Shown piece by piece: positions 16,301 through 23,745 of a DNA stretch of 64,000 nucleotides. Under the pieces are notes generated by a model that was not told the origin of the DNA, searched no databases, and worked only from the letters and a program-made list of their open reading frames with translations. The position numbers were made by a program, and so were the translations under genes. Position 1 is the stretch's first letter, and each line of letters opens with the position of its first letter. Source of the stretch: Flavicella sediminum (GTDB lineage Bacteria > Bacteroidota > Bacteroidia > Flavobacteriales > Flavobacteriaceae). The stretch lies in assembly GCF_006381105.1 (NCBI RefSeq), contig NZ_VDET01000008.1, forward strand, positions 248,001 through 312,000. Direction: 5' to 3'.

Positions 16301-16353
16301 GAAAAAGAAAGTGCAAAACATAAAAGGAATAGTTTCTTATAAGGATTCGCCAT
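13315..16353 (-). CDS. Chondroitinase ABC-type polysaccharide lyase, family PL8 (no T9SS tail)
   Basis: 1012 residues, close to the length of Proteus chondroitin ABC lyase I. A signal peptide (LFLLCFALSFSVYSQ) is followed by a galactose-binding-like N-terminal sandwich (to about 195), an alpha/alpha-toroid (to about 600) and beta-sandwich domains. Residues matching the Proteus catalytic set (His501, Tyr508, Arg560, Glu653) are visible: His463 and Tyr470 in HHNGHYPAYG, Arg523 in NAGRHPLED and Glu621 in WSSEIYVASNR. It should cleave chondroitin/dermatan sulfate to unsaturated disaccharides. With signal peptide but no sorting tail it is probably periplasmic. It has its own candidate HTCS-controlled promoter. 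Confidence 0.92.
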   Translation of the reverse strand: MANPYKKLFLLCFALSFSVYSQEKTKPAVESFEEQEVLTSYKTSGHSELAISSTHYKYGSHALQWTWKNAASFSTSNFRQLSLKESPLKYGDHFPASPTLSFAIYNEKSQNEKIKISATTVNDKEVWFEIDLAFTGWRTLWIPYYEMQGAAPKKQADIQLKSFEISTQSASGNLFFDDIVFSQYQDDRHSYPDTLVPFIKKDLTPGADHWMPLMQNLKYLTNIRIFPISPEEKKDLAKIEKRLDAATAISKKPKENIEGIVHNFEQLKIKRKNKVVLGPPMDFKSSQIYFNKKQQGVDNHNEIEQLGSVLKQIALNYPNANKVNKETLKRMAVLGTEYFLDQGWQAGSSGGTRHHIGYNVRELAEAFFILRDLLKEEKLLNQVGESLHWLFNLGMVLGDESKFHVNIDYLNTQAYYHLTLLFLVEEPAKQAAILRAYKNYISITLAQQKQEWGFKVDGTAWHHNGHYPAYGMGAFRNVPKIIHTLSGTKFRIEKAGHENFKNAFLATRLYSQKLDYGFGNAGRHPLEDNSIGSLKKQYLQMANSGSPDGSQKIDKEVAAAYLRLWGKSDSKNRKLFTETHGIQEEKLSVYSSFPYAATAVHRRNNWAAIIKGYSKYVWSSEIYVASNRYGRYPANGTIQLLNEKGEAASGFKQNGWDWNRYPGATVIYLPFEELEPNTPLLMYRSSETFAGAVALNDNGVFGMILNESKGSNADGEEAKIGFPGKLKAKKSVFSFGDKLICIGTNISSIDNINPTQTSLFQNALRSSNTPIYTSKKGMITGLSKTGSSKKWLIDAYKNGYHILSKAKTNYSRKKQKSYHNKYSIKTGAMNPKGKGAKETEGNFASAWIDHGIAPKNASYQYVIYPFLKNEEIKKFGKLVKKDTSFKIQRADSIAHIVKDLKTNSTGLVIFEATKELNNEWVKEVSAPCLILFSKKKKNTILLHITEPNLNFKEYKTNKFLNYSNPVNLKICIQGIWNIKKENKNRKLQHKNDKTLIDITCIDGATNSLELIK

Positions 16354-16395
16354 AGAGATTGGTTTTTTAGATTGAAATTCAATTTTGAACTTGTT

Positions 16396-16463
16396 GTAAA
16401 ATTACTACGAAATAGCTAATTAATAGCGGGGGCAATTGTTCGAACAGGAGGATGAATTAAACC
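16396..16463 (-). promoter_or_regulatory. Candidate HTCS-controlled promoter of the 1012-residue PL8 gene
   Basis: On the minus strand: distal half-site AATTCATCC (within 16445-16463), proximal half-site GAACAATTGCCCCC (within 16424-16443), then after about 20 nt a -7 box TAATTTTAC (16404-16396). Same layout as six other promoters in this locus. Confidence 0.6.
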
Positions 16464-16464
16464 A

Positions 16465-16504
16465 AAAATCTCCAATAACAAGGTTTATTGCCATTGGAGA
16501 TTTT
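16465..16504 (-). terminator. Terminator after the 468-residue T9SS protein gene
   Basis: AAAATCTCCAAT and ATTGGAGATTTT pair across a 16-nt loop. On the minus strand a short T-run follows. It directly abuts the next unit's candidate regulatory site. Confidence 0.8.
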
Positions 16505-16522
16505 AAAAATAGTGAAGTGAAA

Positions 16523-17929
16523 TTAATTTACAATAACTTTTGAATTGTAAATACCTCCCGCTTCTGATTGAATAGAAACTATATAAATGCCTTTGGCATA
16601 AGATTGTACATCTATTGGATTTGTTGTGTTGCTATTGTAAATAATTTTTCCAGCAAGGTCTAAAAGTCGAACAGTTGCTATTTGCAAATCTTCATAGTTT
16701 GCAATATGAATATAATTGTTAGTTGGATTAGGGTAGATATTGATACTTTCGTTTAAAAGATCATTTTCAACAGATGCTACAGCACTATAAGCAGTCCAAC
16801 TTAGGTTGTCAAATGCTACAGAACCAGTAGAGGTATCGGCATTTCTTAATCCTATTGTAATAGCTCCAGCAATATCAATATTATCTACTTTAAAAGTGTA
16901 AGCTTCAGCACCAGAATGTGAAAGTGTTCCAGCAACTTCTCCATTAATTAATAACTCTAAATCTCTTTGCGTGGTGTTGAATAAATCAATACAAGAAACC
17001 GCAAAGGAAGCTATTCCTCCAGGGATTGTTCCAGACAATAAACCTGTTTTATCAGCGACCATATAAATTTCTTTAGAAGAGCCCATTCTTGTAGAAGTGG
17101 TTTTTCCTTCAATTGTCCATGAAAAACCATGATCACCTGTATAAGTTTCTGTTGACCAAACATTGTTTTCATCGGTATAATTTTCTAAGGTTTCGGTATA
17201 CCCATTCCAAGAATATTTTACATCTGCAATATTCCAGTTACCATTCCTGTTCTCGGTACCGCTAAATGGATTGCCATCATTGTGGTACTCATACTGAAAT
17301 GCCAAAACAAATTTGTCAGATCCAGTGGTTGCTATATAAGAGGATAAATCTATAGCTGATAAGGCCCAAGCGCCGTCGTTTCCAAAAACACCATTTATAG
17401 AAGTTATATTTGCAGTAACATCTGTCCATGTAACCGTTGAAGGATCCGTTCCGTCTGTATAGTTAAAACCAATTAAAACTTTAAAAGATTCATCATCGGC
17501 TCCTTCGTGGTACTGACTTTGGGTAGCAAAACTAGCGGTCATGTTTAGGTAGGATGATATGTCTACTGCTTGCGTAACAAGCCAGCTAATGCCTTCATAA
17601 TTTAAATTGGATTCATGTCCAGAAAGTTTTACGGATTTGGAAACTTTAGCATCTGTAAAATGCCCCTCGTTGTTAGCAGGTCTTGTATAAGTTAAATCAC
17701 TTGTTCCGGGAGCAGAGGCTTCGTCAGTAGGAATGTTTGAAGTTCTTTTAATTAGAGTAGATTCTGCAATTGATCCGGGGTTATGGGTTACAAATCCGGT
17801 GAATCCCGAATTTGTGGCAAACTGAAAGTCGTTGTATTCTATAGTGTTTTCAACCTGAGCAAATAAATTTGCTGTTAGGGAAAAGCAAGTTGAAATAAGA
17901 ATCGTTTTTAATGTAGTTATTTTTATCAT
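16523..17929 (-). CDS. T9SS-exported protein with two beta-sandwich modules
   Basis: 468 residues. After a signal peptide (TILISTCFSLTANLFAQ) comes a module (about 28-235) beginning IEYNDFQFATNSGFTGF and containing FKVLIGFNYTDG and WTDVTANI. A similar module occurs in the 499-residue neighbour and in the 1275-residue lyase. A second module (about 236-385, MVADKTGLLSGTIPGGI to VAFDNLSW) resembles anchor-type sandwiches of extracellular Bacteroidota proteins. The tail (about 395-468, INIYPNPTNNYIHI to SKVIVN) is a type A T9SS sorting domain. No catalytic motif is recognised; a secreted glycan-binding protein is plausible but unproven. Confidence 0.8.
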   Translation of the reverse strand: MIKITTLKTILISTCFSLTANLFAQVENTIEYNDFQFATNSGFTGFVTHNPGSIAESTLIKRTSNIPTDEASAPGTSDLTYTRPANNEGHFTDAKVSKSVKLSGHESNLNYEGISWLVTQAVDISSYLNMTASFATQSQYHEGADDESFKVLIGFNYTDGTDPSTVTWTDVTANITSINGVFGNDGAWALSAIDLSSYIATTGSDKFVLAFQYEYHNDGNPFSGTENRNGNWNIADVKYSWNGYTETLENYTDENNVWSTETYTGDHGFSWTIEGKTTSTRMGSSKEIYMVADKTGLLSGTIPGGIASFAVSCIDLFNTTQRDLELLINGEVAGTLSHSGAEAYTFKVDNIDIAGAITIGLRNADTSTGSVAFDNLSWTAYSAVASVENDLLNESINIYPNPTNNYIHIANYEDLQIATVRLLDLAGKIIYNSNTTNPIDVQSYAKGIYIVSIQSEAGGIYNSKVIVN

Positions 17930-17959
17930 AAGTTAAGGTTTTATAGTGATTGTATATCT

Positions 17960-18027
17960 GTAAAAGTAGTTTGAAGTCCTAAATTATAAGTGGGAATACG
18001 GGGTCGTTTAGAGGGGGTAAATTGCGC
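17960..18027 (-). promoter_or_regulatory. Candidate HTCS-controlled promoter of the 468-residue protein gene
   Basis: On the minus strand: distal half-site AATTTACCCCC (18011-18027), proximal half-site AAACGACCCCGTATTCCC (17990-18010), then a -7 box TACTTTTAC (17968-17960). Confidence 0.6.
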
Positions 18028-18046
18028 TATTGTTATATAAATAAAA

Positions 18047-18078
18047 AAATCCTTACCTATCAAAAGTGGTAAGGATTT
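18047..18078 (-). terminator. Terminator after the 499-residue T9SS protein gene
   Basis: AAATCCTTACC pairs with GGTAAGGATTT, and on the minus strand a run of seven T follows. Strong intrinsic terminator form. Confidence 0.88.
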
Positions 18079-18099
18079 AGAGTAAGATGAATAAAATTT

Positions 18100-19599
18100 T
18101 TAATTCACAACTATTTTTGTTGTAGTGCTTATCCCACTTTCTAAGGTAATATTTACCAAGTAAATTCCTTTGGTATAAGCACTTACGTCTATAGTACTTG
18201 TATCTGTTTTATGAGTGATAATTCTACCTGTCAAATCAATGAGGCTAACAGAGACTATTGCATCATTGTTGTTGTTTTGAATATGCAATAAATTGTTTGT
18301 AGGGTTCGGATACAGTATAATTGCTGTTTCGGAAGTGTTTTTATTGTTGGATAGTACAGAATCATCTACGGTAAAATCAAGCTCTTGAAGTGCCGTGAAA
18401 TTTTGACTAGCAGTCCATGCTGAACTTAATACAAAACGATAATATCTATAGGTTTGGGTTGTTGTTAAGGTAGTGGTGCGTTCATCATTAGCATTGCTTG
18501 GAACAGTTATTACTGAACTTACATTGTCCCAAGTTGAGGCATCATTACTTGCTTGTACCATCCATTGTGAATCACCTGTAGCACCTTTTGTACTTGTGGC
18601 GTTGGCTAATTTATGACGGATTTCTGTTACGAGAATAGGATTGTAAGCTGCAGAAACTTCAAAAAGATAGCCTTCATTTAAAGGAGTCTCGGTTCCATTA
18701 ACCAATCTAGGAACCGAAGTTGTTGCAGTTAGTACTTCTGCCCAAGCTCCTGTGTTTGAAAAATTGTCATTGCTGATTACAGCACTAGGTGTGTTGAAGA
18801 TATTTGTTTGCCCCGAAAAACTAGTGTTTAAAGCTGAAAAAGCGCCATTGGCTACATCCACAGGAGTGCTGTAATATCGTACATCGGAAATCCACCAAGC
18901 CCCATTTCTTATAGGTTGAATTGGGTCGTTATAATCTCCAGCATCGGTAAAAGTATATTTAAAAGCGACAACAAATTTATCAGACCCTTCATCTGCTATA
19001 TAGGATGATAAATCAATAGTCGTGTAGGCAAATGAACCATCATTACCAAAAATCTTTCCGTCATTATTGCTATCCACAATTGAAGAAGTAACATCTATCC
19101 ATGACAGTGAGCCATCATCTGGCGAGGTTCCATCAGTATAGTTTTTCGCAATTAATACTTGAAATGTATTTGTGCCTCCGCCTTCTTTAAAAGCATTTTT
19201 TGTAGCAAAAGAAACGGTCATATTATTTTGACCCGATATATCTATAGCATCTGTAACTACCCAAACCGTTCCATTTAGATTGTCGTTTCCATAATTCCCA
19301 GACATTTTAACACTAGTGGCTGTTCTTGTGCCTCCATCCGGAATTGTTGTTGCTGGTCTAGTATAGCCCAATGTTGTTTCAGAAGCAATATCTGAGGCTC
19401 CCGTTTTTCTAGTTACAAAGGCATTCCCTGAATTAGCGGTTAGGGTTTCCCCGTCGGGGTTGCTAGTGGCAAAGGCTGTGAAACCAGAGTTGGTAAAATA
19501 TTGAAAATCTTGATAATGAATCACGTTTTGCGCTGAAGTCATAAACGAAGTGATACACAACGTTAGCAACAAAATTGTTTTAAAGGTATTTTTTTTCAT
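18100..19599 (-). CDS. T9SS-exported protein with anchor-like module and discoidin-like domain
   Basis: 499 residues. Signal peptide (LLLTLCITSFMTSAQ), then a module (about 25-240) beginning IHYQDFQYFTNSGFTAF and containing FQVLIAKNYTDG and WIDVTSSI, clearly related to the 468-residue neighbour. Residues about 290-410 look like an F5/8 type C (discoidin) domain (LVTEIRHKLAN, WMVQASNDASTWDNVSS, YRYYRFVLSSAW), a fold that often binds glycans. The C-terminal 70 residues (IILYPNPTNNLLHIQ to TTKIVVN) are a T9SS sorting domain. No enzyme motif is seen. Likely a secreted or surface glycan-binding protein. Confidence 0.8.
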   Translation of the reverse strand: MKKNTFKTILLLTLCITSFMTSAQNVIHYQDFQYFTNSGFTAFATSNPDGETLTANSGNAFVTRKTGASDIASETTLGYTRPATTIPDGGTRTATSVKMSGNYGNDNLNGTVWVVTDAIDISGQNNMTVSFATKNAFKEGGGTNTFQVLIAKNYTDGTSPDDGSLSWIDVTSSIVDSNNDGKIFGNDGSFAYTTIDLSSYIADEGSDKFVVAFKYTFTDAGDYNDPIQPIRNGAWWISDVRYYSTPVDVANGAFSALNTSFSGQTNIFNTPSAVISNDNFSNTGAWAEVLTATTSVPRLVNGTETPLNEGYLFEVSAAYNPILVTEIRHKLANATSTKGATGDSQWMVQASNDASTWDNVSSVITVPSNANDERTTTLTTTQTYRYYRFVLSSAWTASQNFTALQELDFTVDDSVLSNNKNTSETAIILYPNPTNNLLHIQNNNNDAIVSVSLIDLTGRIITHKTDTSTIDVSAYTKGIYLVNITLESGISTTTKIVVN

Positions 19600-19633
19600 A
19601 ATAAAAAGTTTTAATTTATGTGGTTAATATGAA

Positions 19634-19701
19634 GTAAAACTAGATAGATATTTTATTGAATATGTGGGGGTAGTTGCTCTAGAGAGATGGGTAAATTGAC
19701 C
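19634..19701 (-). promoter_or_regulatory. Candidate HTCS-controlled promoter of the 499-residue protein gene
   Basis: On the minus strand: distal half-site AATTTACCC (19684-19701), proximal half-site GAGCAACTACCCCC (19662-19681), then a -7 box TAGTTTTAC (19642-19634), identical to the -7 box of the 1275-residue lyase gene. Confidence 0.62.
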
Positions 19702-19734
19702 GGAATTCCATTTTAAATAAGAAATTTTTGATTT

Positions 19735-22700
19735 TTATTGAATGCTGATTTTTTTGATTATTGTGGAGTGGGTATTTGTTTCAAGCCTTAAGAAATAGAT
19801 GCCTTTGGCGAATTCATGAACCGGAAATTCTCGTCCGTTTTTTTGTGTTTTTAAAACGCTTCCATGGAGGTCGACTAGACTAATCTTGTTTATTTTAAAA
19901 GCAGGGTTCGAATTTTGAATGTGTAGATTTTTTTTAACTGGATTAGGATAAATAATTACATCGTTTTCTAAAATAAATTCTTGTGAAGAGAGACTTGAAT
20001 TTGAAGTGAAATAATTGACATCTGAAATGTAAAAAGTTCCATTTCTTGAATTTAAAGAATAGGTCCCATTGGATCCTGTGTATTTAAATGCCAAAGTGAA
20101 AGTTGTACTGGAATAGTTTGAAATATCTAAGGTAGATTTTAAATAAGTTAAATTATTGGCATCGTCGTTTTTGGCTATCTGACTGAGTTGATGGGTTACA
20201 TTAGTCCAAGTGGCTGTACTTACATCCTCTGTATAATCTGTAGAAATTAAAACCTCCAAAGAAGAAGTTCCTCCATTGGCGTATCTAGATTCTGTCCAGA
20301 AAGTCACGTATTTATAGGTGTCGTCTTTACTTATATAAGGATTGGTACTCGATAAGTTTATGGTGGTCATAGGAATCCATACCTCCAAGCCATAATTTTG
20401 CCCATTCGTGGCGCCTACAATTGAAATGGCTTTTTGCTCTCTAAGGCTGTTGTTAGGAATTCTGTTATTAGGTCTTGTCTCAGTAAATGCTCCGTTAGAA
20501 TCTGTCGCATCCACGATGTCTGAAATAACTTTGCCAAGATTAGAAATACTTTGTCCATTTGTATTGGAAACAATTTGTACATCATATCCACGTTGGCCGG
20601 TGTTGTATCTGAAATCTTCATAATAAAACGAAGGGTAAAAAGGATTGTAAACGCCTGAGAAAAGTTCAACATCTATCGGAAGTCCGTCTTTTACTTCAAG
20701 GCTTAAAATTGTTTCGTTGTCTCCTGCGGTTATTTGCACATTTCCTCCTGAACTATTTTGCAAACTCCAATTACCATTTAATACAAGTGTTATTGTTTGG
20801 GCTTGACTTACACCAAAATTATCTGCAAAGTTGAGGTCTGGATTAACAACGGAAAGATTTAAATTATTTCCACTTTTTTCTGTCATGACCAAACAAGGTT
20901 TGTCATTTGATTTTAGAGGGGACGTGTTTCCGTAATTTCCATTTGAAAATAAAACATAGCCATGCCTGTTGTTGTATTTTACAATATGTGCCGTTTCATT
21001 TTGTTGCAGTACTTTATAGAATTCGGTGTTTGAATCTTGCATGGAATTTTGGAAAGTTTCCATTTCAGATTCAGTTGTTTGTGGAAGAATGACAAATTCA
21101 TAAGTGGCGTCTGTGGGTTGTTTCCCATGACTGATATAGGCTGAAGCAAAATTTCCATTAGTAAATCCACCTTTGCCATTTTCATTTGGTGAAGTTTGAT
21201 TTTTTCTGTTAATAACCAACTCAGAACCGCTTTTTATAAAATAGCCTGTTTGGTAGGCATCAATTATCCATTGGTCGTTCTCATTGTTTAATGTTGTGTT
21301 GTAAGGAAATGTACTAAGATTGGCATTGTTTAACGTAATTGGTGTTGAAGTGCTATTGAGTTTGTTTTGAAATAAATTTGTAGCAGTAGTATTAGAATTA
21401 TCATTATTATTGATATTTGATCCCAAACAAATTAATTTTCCATCAAAGCAGAAAACAGATTTCTTAAAGGCGAAAGATGTGTTATGGGTAGCAGAAATAT
21501 TTTTTTGTTGAAAATCCATCCCAAACAAGCCGTAGTTTCCTTCTAATTTTTCATCAACATAATACTTGTTTTTTGATCCAAAACGCAGACTCGCGGCAAA
21601 GTTGGCATCTGTTTTCTCATCTTGTCGGCTCGATTTTGCTTCTAAGTCATTCCAATCTAAATGAATACTTGTCGTTCCAGGTGCCTTATTCCAGTCCCAA
21701 CCATTGATGTTGAATCCTGAATTTGAATGCCCTCCAGGATACATGATTTCTACAGCTCCGTAACTTTGATAACGACCAAAGCGGTTGTCTGAATTGTATA
21801 TTTCGGTTCCCCAAAAATATTTATTAAATCCTTTTAGGGTAGCCAACCAATTTTCTTGACGATACACACCAAGATTCGAGAAATTCACTTGCCAAAATCC
21901 TGTAGGTAAGGTTTCAGCTGCATAGGAATTTGTCTGATTATCTCCGCCGGTTATATAATTATAGGCTCCCAATAATTGTTCGTCAACAGGCCGAATTAAC
22001 CCCAAATTTTTATAAGCACGGGTAATGGAAATTGCATTTAAAGGAGATCTACCTGATAACGAATTAGCAAAATTGTCGTCCGACATTAATACTCTAGCAA
22101 TAGAAAGGATTTTTTTGAAAATTGTTCTTTTTTCACTAGAAATACCATACGTATCACTGGCAATATAATTGACTGCTTGCGACAAGCTTTTGTAAGAACC
22201 GAAAGCATATTGCGGGTAATACACATTGTGATGAAAACCTGTATAATCTATTTTGATTCCGTTACTTTCTTTTGCATAGGGGGTAAGCCAAGTTTCAGCA
22301 TAATTTCTAAAACCTTTTAAATATCTTACCTTTTCGATGTCTGTTGTTTGATACAAACAGGCTCCTAAAATAGGTAAGGATCTAGTTAAGGCATCATCCA
22401 TATTGCTTTTATGGGCCGTAGGGTGCCAAATAACATCGACTGCTGCATACCATTCTACCATTTTCTGAGCTTCATTCCAAAGACCAGCAGTTTCCAATTC
22501 AGTTTTCATTAGGTGAACAGCTTTGGCAACATTTCTAAATCGATACCCTATGTGATGAATGGTTTCTACCAAACTTCCTTCAGCATAACCTTGATCTAAT
22601 AAATAGCGAACAGTATTTAAAAAGTAGGTCAAGCTGCTTGCTGTGTTTTTATGTTTGTAGTCTCTGGCTAATACATGAATAAAATCATCTACAACTGCAA

Positions 22701-23562
22701 TTGAGTTGGCATCCGAGTAATCTGTTCCGTATAAGGGTTTTCCGCTTGAAATTCCATTTTCAAATTTTATTTTCTGGGTGTTATATGCCGCTATCGCATT
22801 GGTCAATGCTGAATTTCCAGGGGCATTACTTCGTATATAAGCATCGTATAAATCTTTTATCTCCGACAAGTCATTTAACTCTTTATTTGTTGGAGTAGAA
22901 GCAGTAACTGTTTTAGGTAAAGATTGAAAATAAACGATATCTCCCCAGTGCTCTTCGTTGTTTGCATTGATAAAAGTCAATTGATAATCAGGAGAGCGAG
23001 ACGTATTTCTGTCCATCGTATAATCTATATAATCAAAATAGAAGGTCCCACTTCCAGTAGCAGGTGCCTTGATTTTTAGCGTTGTAATATTGTCAGATTT
23101 TTTATTTCCAGACATTTCGCTTTTGTAACTAGCCGAAGCAGCTCGCCAACCTGTAAAATTAAGGTGTACATTGTAGTGAAATTGTTTAACATTGGTGTTG
23201 TCGTAGAACTCTATTTCTAAATCTTGGTTAGTTAATGCTGAAGTATTATAGACCCACATTCTAAACATATTATGGTAGTAACCCACAACTTCTTCTTTGA
23301 CCAGTCCATGATTTTGTAGATCATTTACGGTTAAAACATCTCCAGCATTCCATTCCCATTTCAGTGATTTTTCGCCTAATTTGTAATGCAAGTTAGAAGT
23401 ACTTAAACTTCCTAAAGTAGTATTCCAGTTGTTTGGAACGCTTGCGCTTTCAAAGGATTGATCTTGGGCATAACTACTAAAAGTAGCTGTTAGAATATTT
23501 AGTAGAAATAAAAATAGAAATCTTGAAGGATATTTTTGTATCGTTTTCTGTTGTTGTAACAT
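19735..23562 (-). CDS. Chondroitinase ABC-type PL8 lyase with extra module and T9SS tail
   Basis: 1275 residues. Signal peptide (FLFLLNILTATFSSYAQ), N-terminal sandwich, PL8 toroid and sandwich domains to about 960. A module at about 975-1175 (FYYEDFRYNTGQRGY, LEVLISTDYTED, WTNVTHQLS) is related to those in the 468- and 499-residue neighbours. A T9SS sorting tail (VIIYPNPVKKNLHIQ) ends the protein. The catalytic set is present: His445 and Tyr452 in HHNVYYPQYAFG, Arg505 in SGRSPLN and Glu587 in GTEIYNSDNR. The tail predicts surface-attached or secreted action, as the first cut on polymer outside the cell. The extra module is probably a substrate-binding accessory. Confidence 0.92.
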   Translation of the reverse strand: MLQQQKTIQKYPSRFLFLFLLNILTATFSSYAQDQSFESASVPNNWNTTLGSLSTSNLHYKLGEKSLKWEWNAGDVLTVNDLQNHGLVKEEVVGYYHNMFRMWVYNTSALTNQDLEIEFYDNTNVKQFHYNVHLNFTGWRAASASYKSEMSGNKKSDNITTLKIKAPATGSGTFYFDYIDYTMDRNTSRSPDYQLTFINANNEEHWGDIVYFQSLPKTVTASTPTNKELNDLSEIKDLYDAYIRSNAPGNSALTNAIAAYNTQKIKFENGISSGKPLYGTDYSDANSIAVVDDFIHVLARDYKHKNTASSLTYFLNTVRYLLDQGYAEGSLVETIHHIGYRFRNVAKAVHLMKTELETAGLWNEAQKMVEWYAAVDVIWHPTAHKSNMDDALTRSLPILGACLYQTTDIEKVRYLKGFRNYAETWLTPYAKESNGIKIDYTGFHHNVYYPQYAFGSYKSLSQAVNYIASDTYGISSEKRTIFKKILSIARVLMSDDNFANSLSGRSPLNAISITRAYKNLGLIRPVDEQLLGAYNYITGGDNQTNSYAAETLPTGFWQVNFSNLGVYRQENWLATLKGFNKYFWGTEIYNSDNRFGRYQSYGAVEIMYPGGHSNSGFNINGWDWNKAPGTTSIHLDWNDLEAKSSRQDEKTDANFAASLRFGSKNKYYVDEKLEGNYGLFGMDFQQKNISATHNTSFAFKKSVFCFDGKLICLGSNINNNDNSNTTATNLFQNKLNSTSTPITLNNANLSTFPYNTTLNNENDQWIIDAYQTGYFIKSGSELVINRKNQTSPNENGKGGFTNGNFASAYISHGKQPTDATYEFVILPQTTESEMETFQNSMQDSNTEFYKVLQQNETAHIVKYNNRHGYVLFSNGNYGNTSPLKSNDKPCLVMTEKSGNNLNLSVVNPDLNFADNFGVSQAQTITLVLNGNWSLQNSSGGNVQITAGDNETILSLEVKDGLPIDVELFSGVYNPFYPSFYYEDFRYNTGQRGYDVQIVSNTNGQSISNLGKVISDIVDATDSNGAFTETRPNNRIPNNSLREQKAISIVGATNGQNYGLEVWIPMTTINLSSTNPYISKDDTYKYVTFWTESRYANGGTSSLEVLISTDYTEDVSTATWTNVTHQLSQIAKNDDANNLTYLKSTLDISNYSSTTFTLAFKYTGSNGTYSLNSRNGTFYISDVNYFTSNSSLSSQEFILENDVIIYPNPVKKNLHIQNSNPAFKINKISLVDLHGSVLKTQKNGREFPVHEFAKGIYFLRLETNTHSTIIKKISIQ

Positions 23563-23592
23563 TTTATTAGTTTTAAGTCAATAATGGTTTAG

Positions 23593-23658
23593 GTAAAACT
23601 AATTTTTTATAGAGGAGAATAGAGGGGGGATGTCGTTCTGAAAGGAGGGTTAAATTCG
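23593..23658 (-). promoter_or_regulatory. Candidate HTCS-controlled promoter of the 1275-residue PL8 gene
   Basis: On the minus strand: distal half-site AATTTAACCC (23641-23658), proximal half-site GAACGACATCCCCCC (23621-23640), then a -7 box TAGTTTTAC (23601-23593). Confidence 0.62.
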
Positions 23659-23686
23659 TCTGTTTCTTTAGTGTAGCTACTGTAAT

Positions 23687-23728
23687 AAAAAGACCTTGGG
23701 GGATTTTTTTACTTTTCAAGGTCTTTTT
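23687..23728 (-). terminator. Terminator after the 559-residue beta-helix gene
   Basis: AAAAAGACCTT and AAGGTCTTTTT pair across a 20-nt loop, with T-runs on both strands. It ends the GH88-to-beta-helix unit. Confidence 0.82.
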
Positions 23729-23745
23729 TTAGGAAGACAAGAGTA

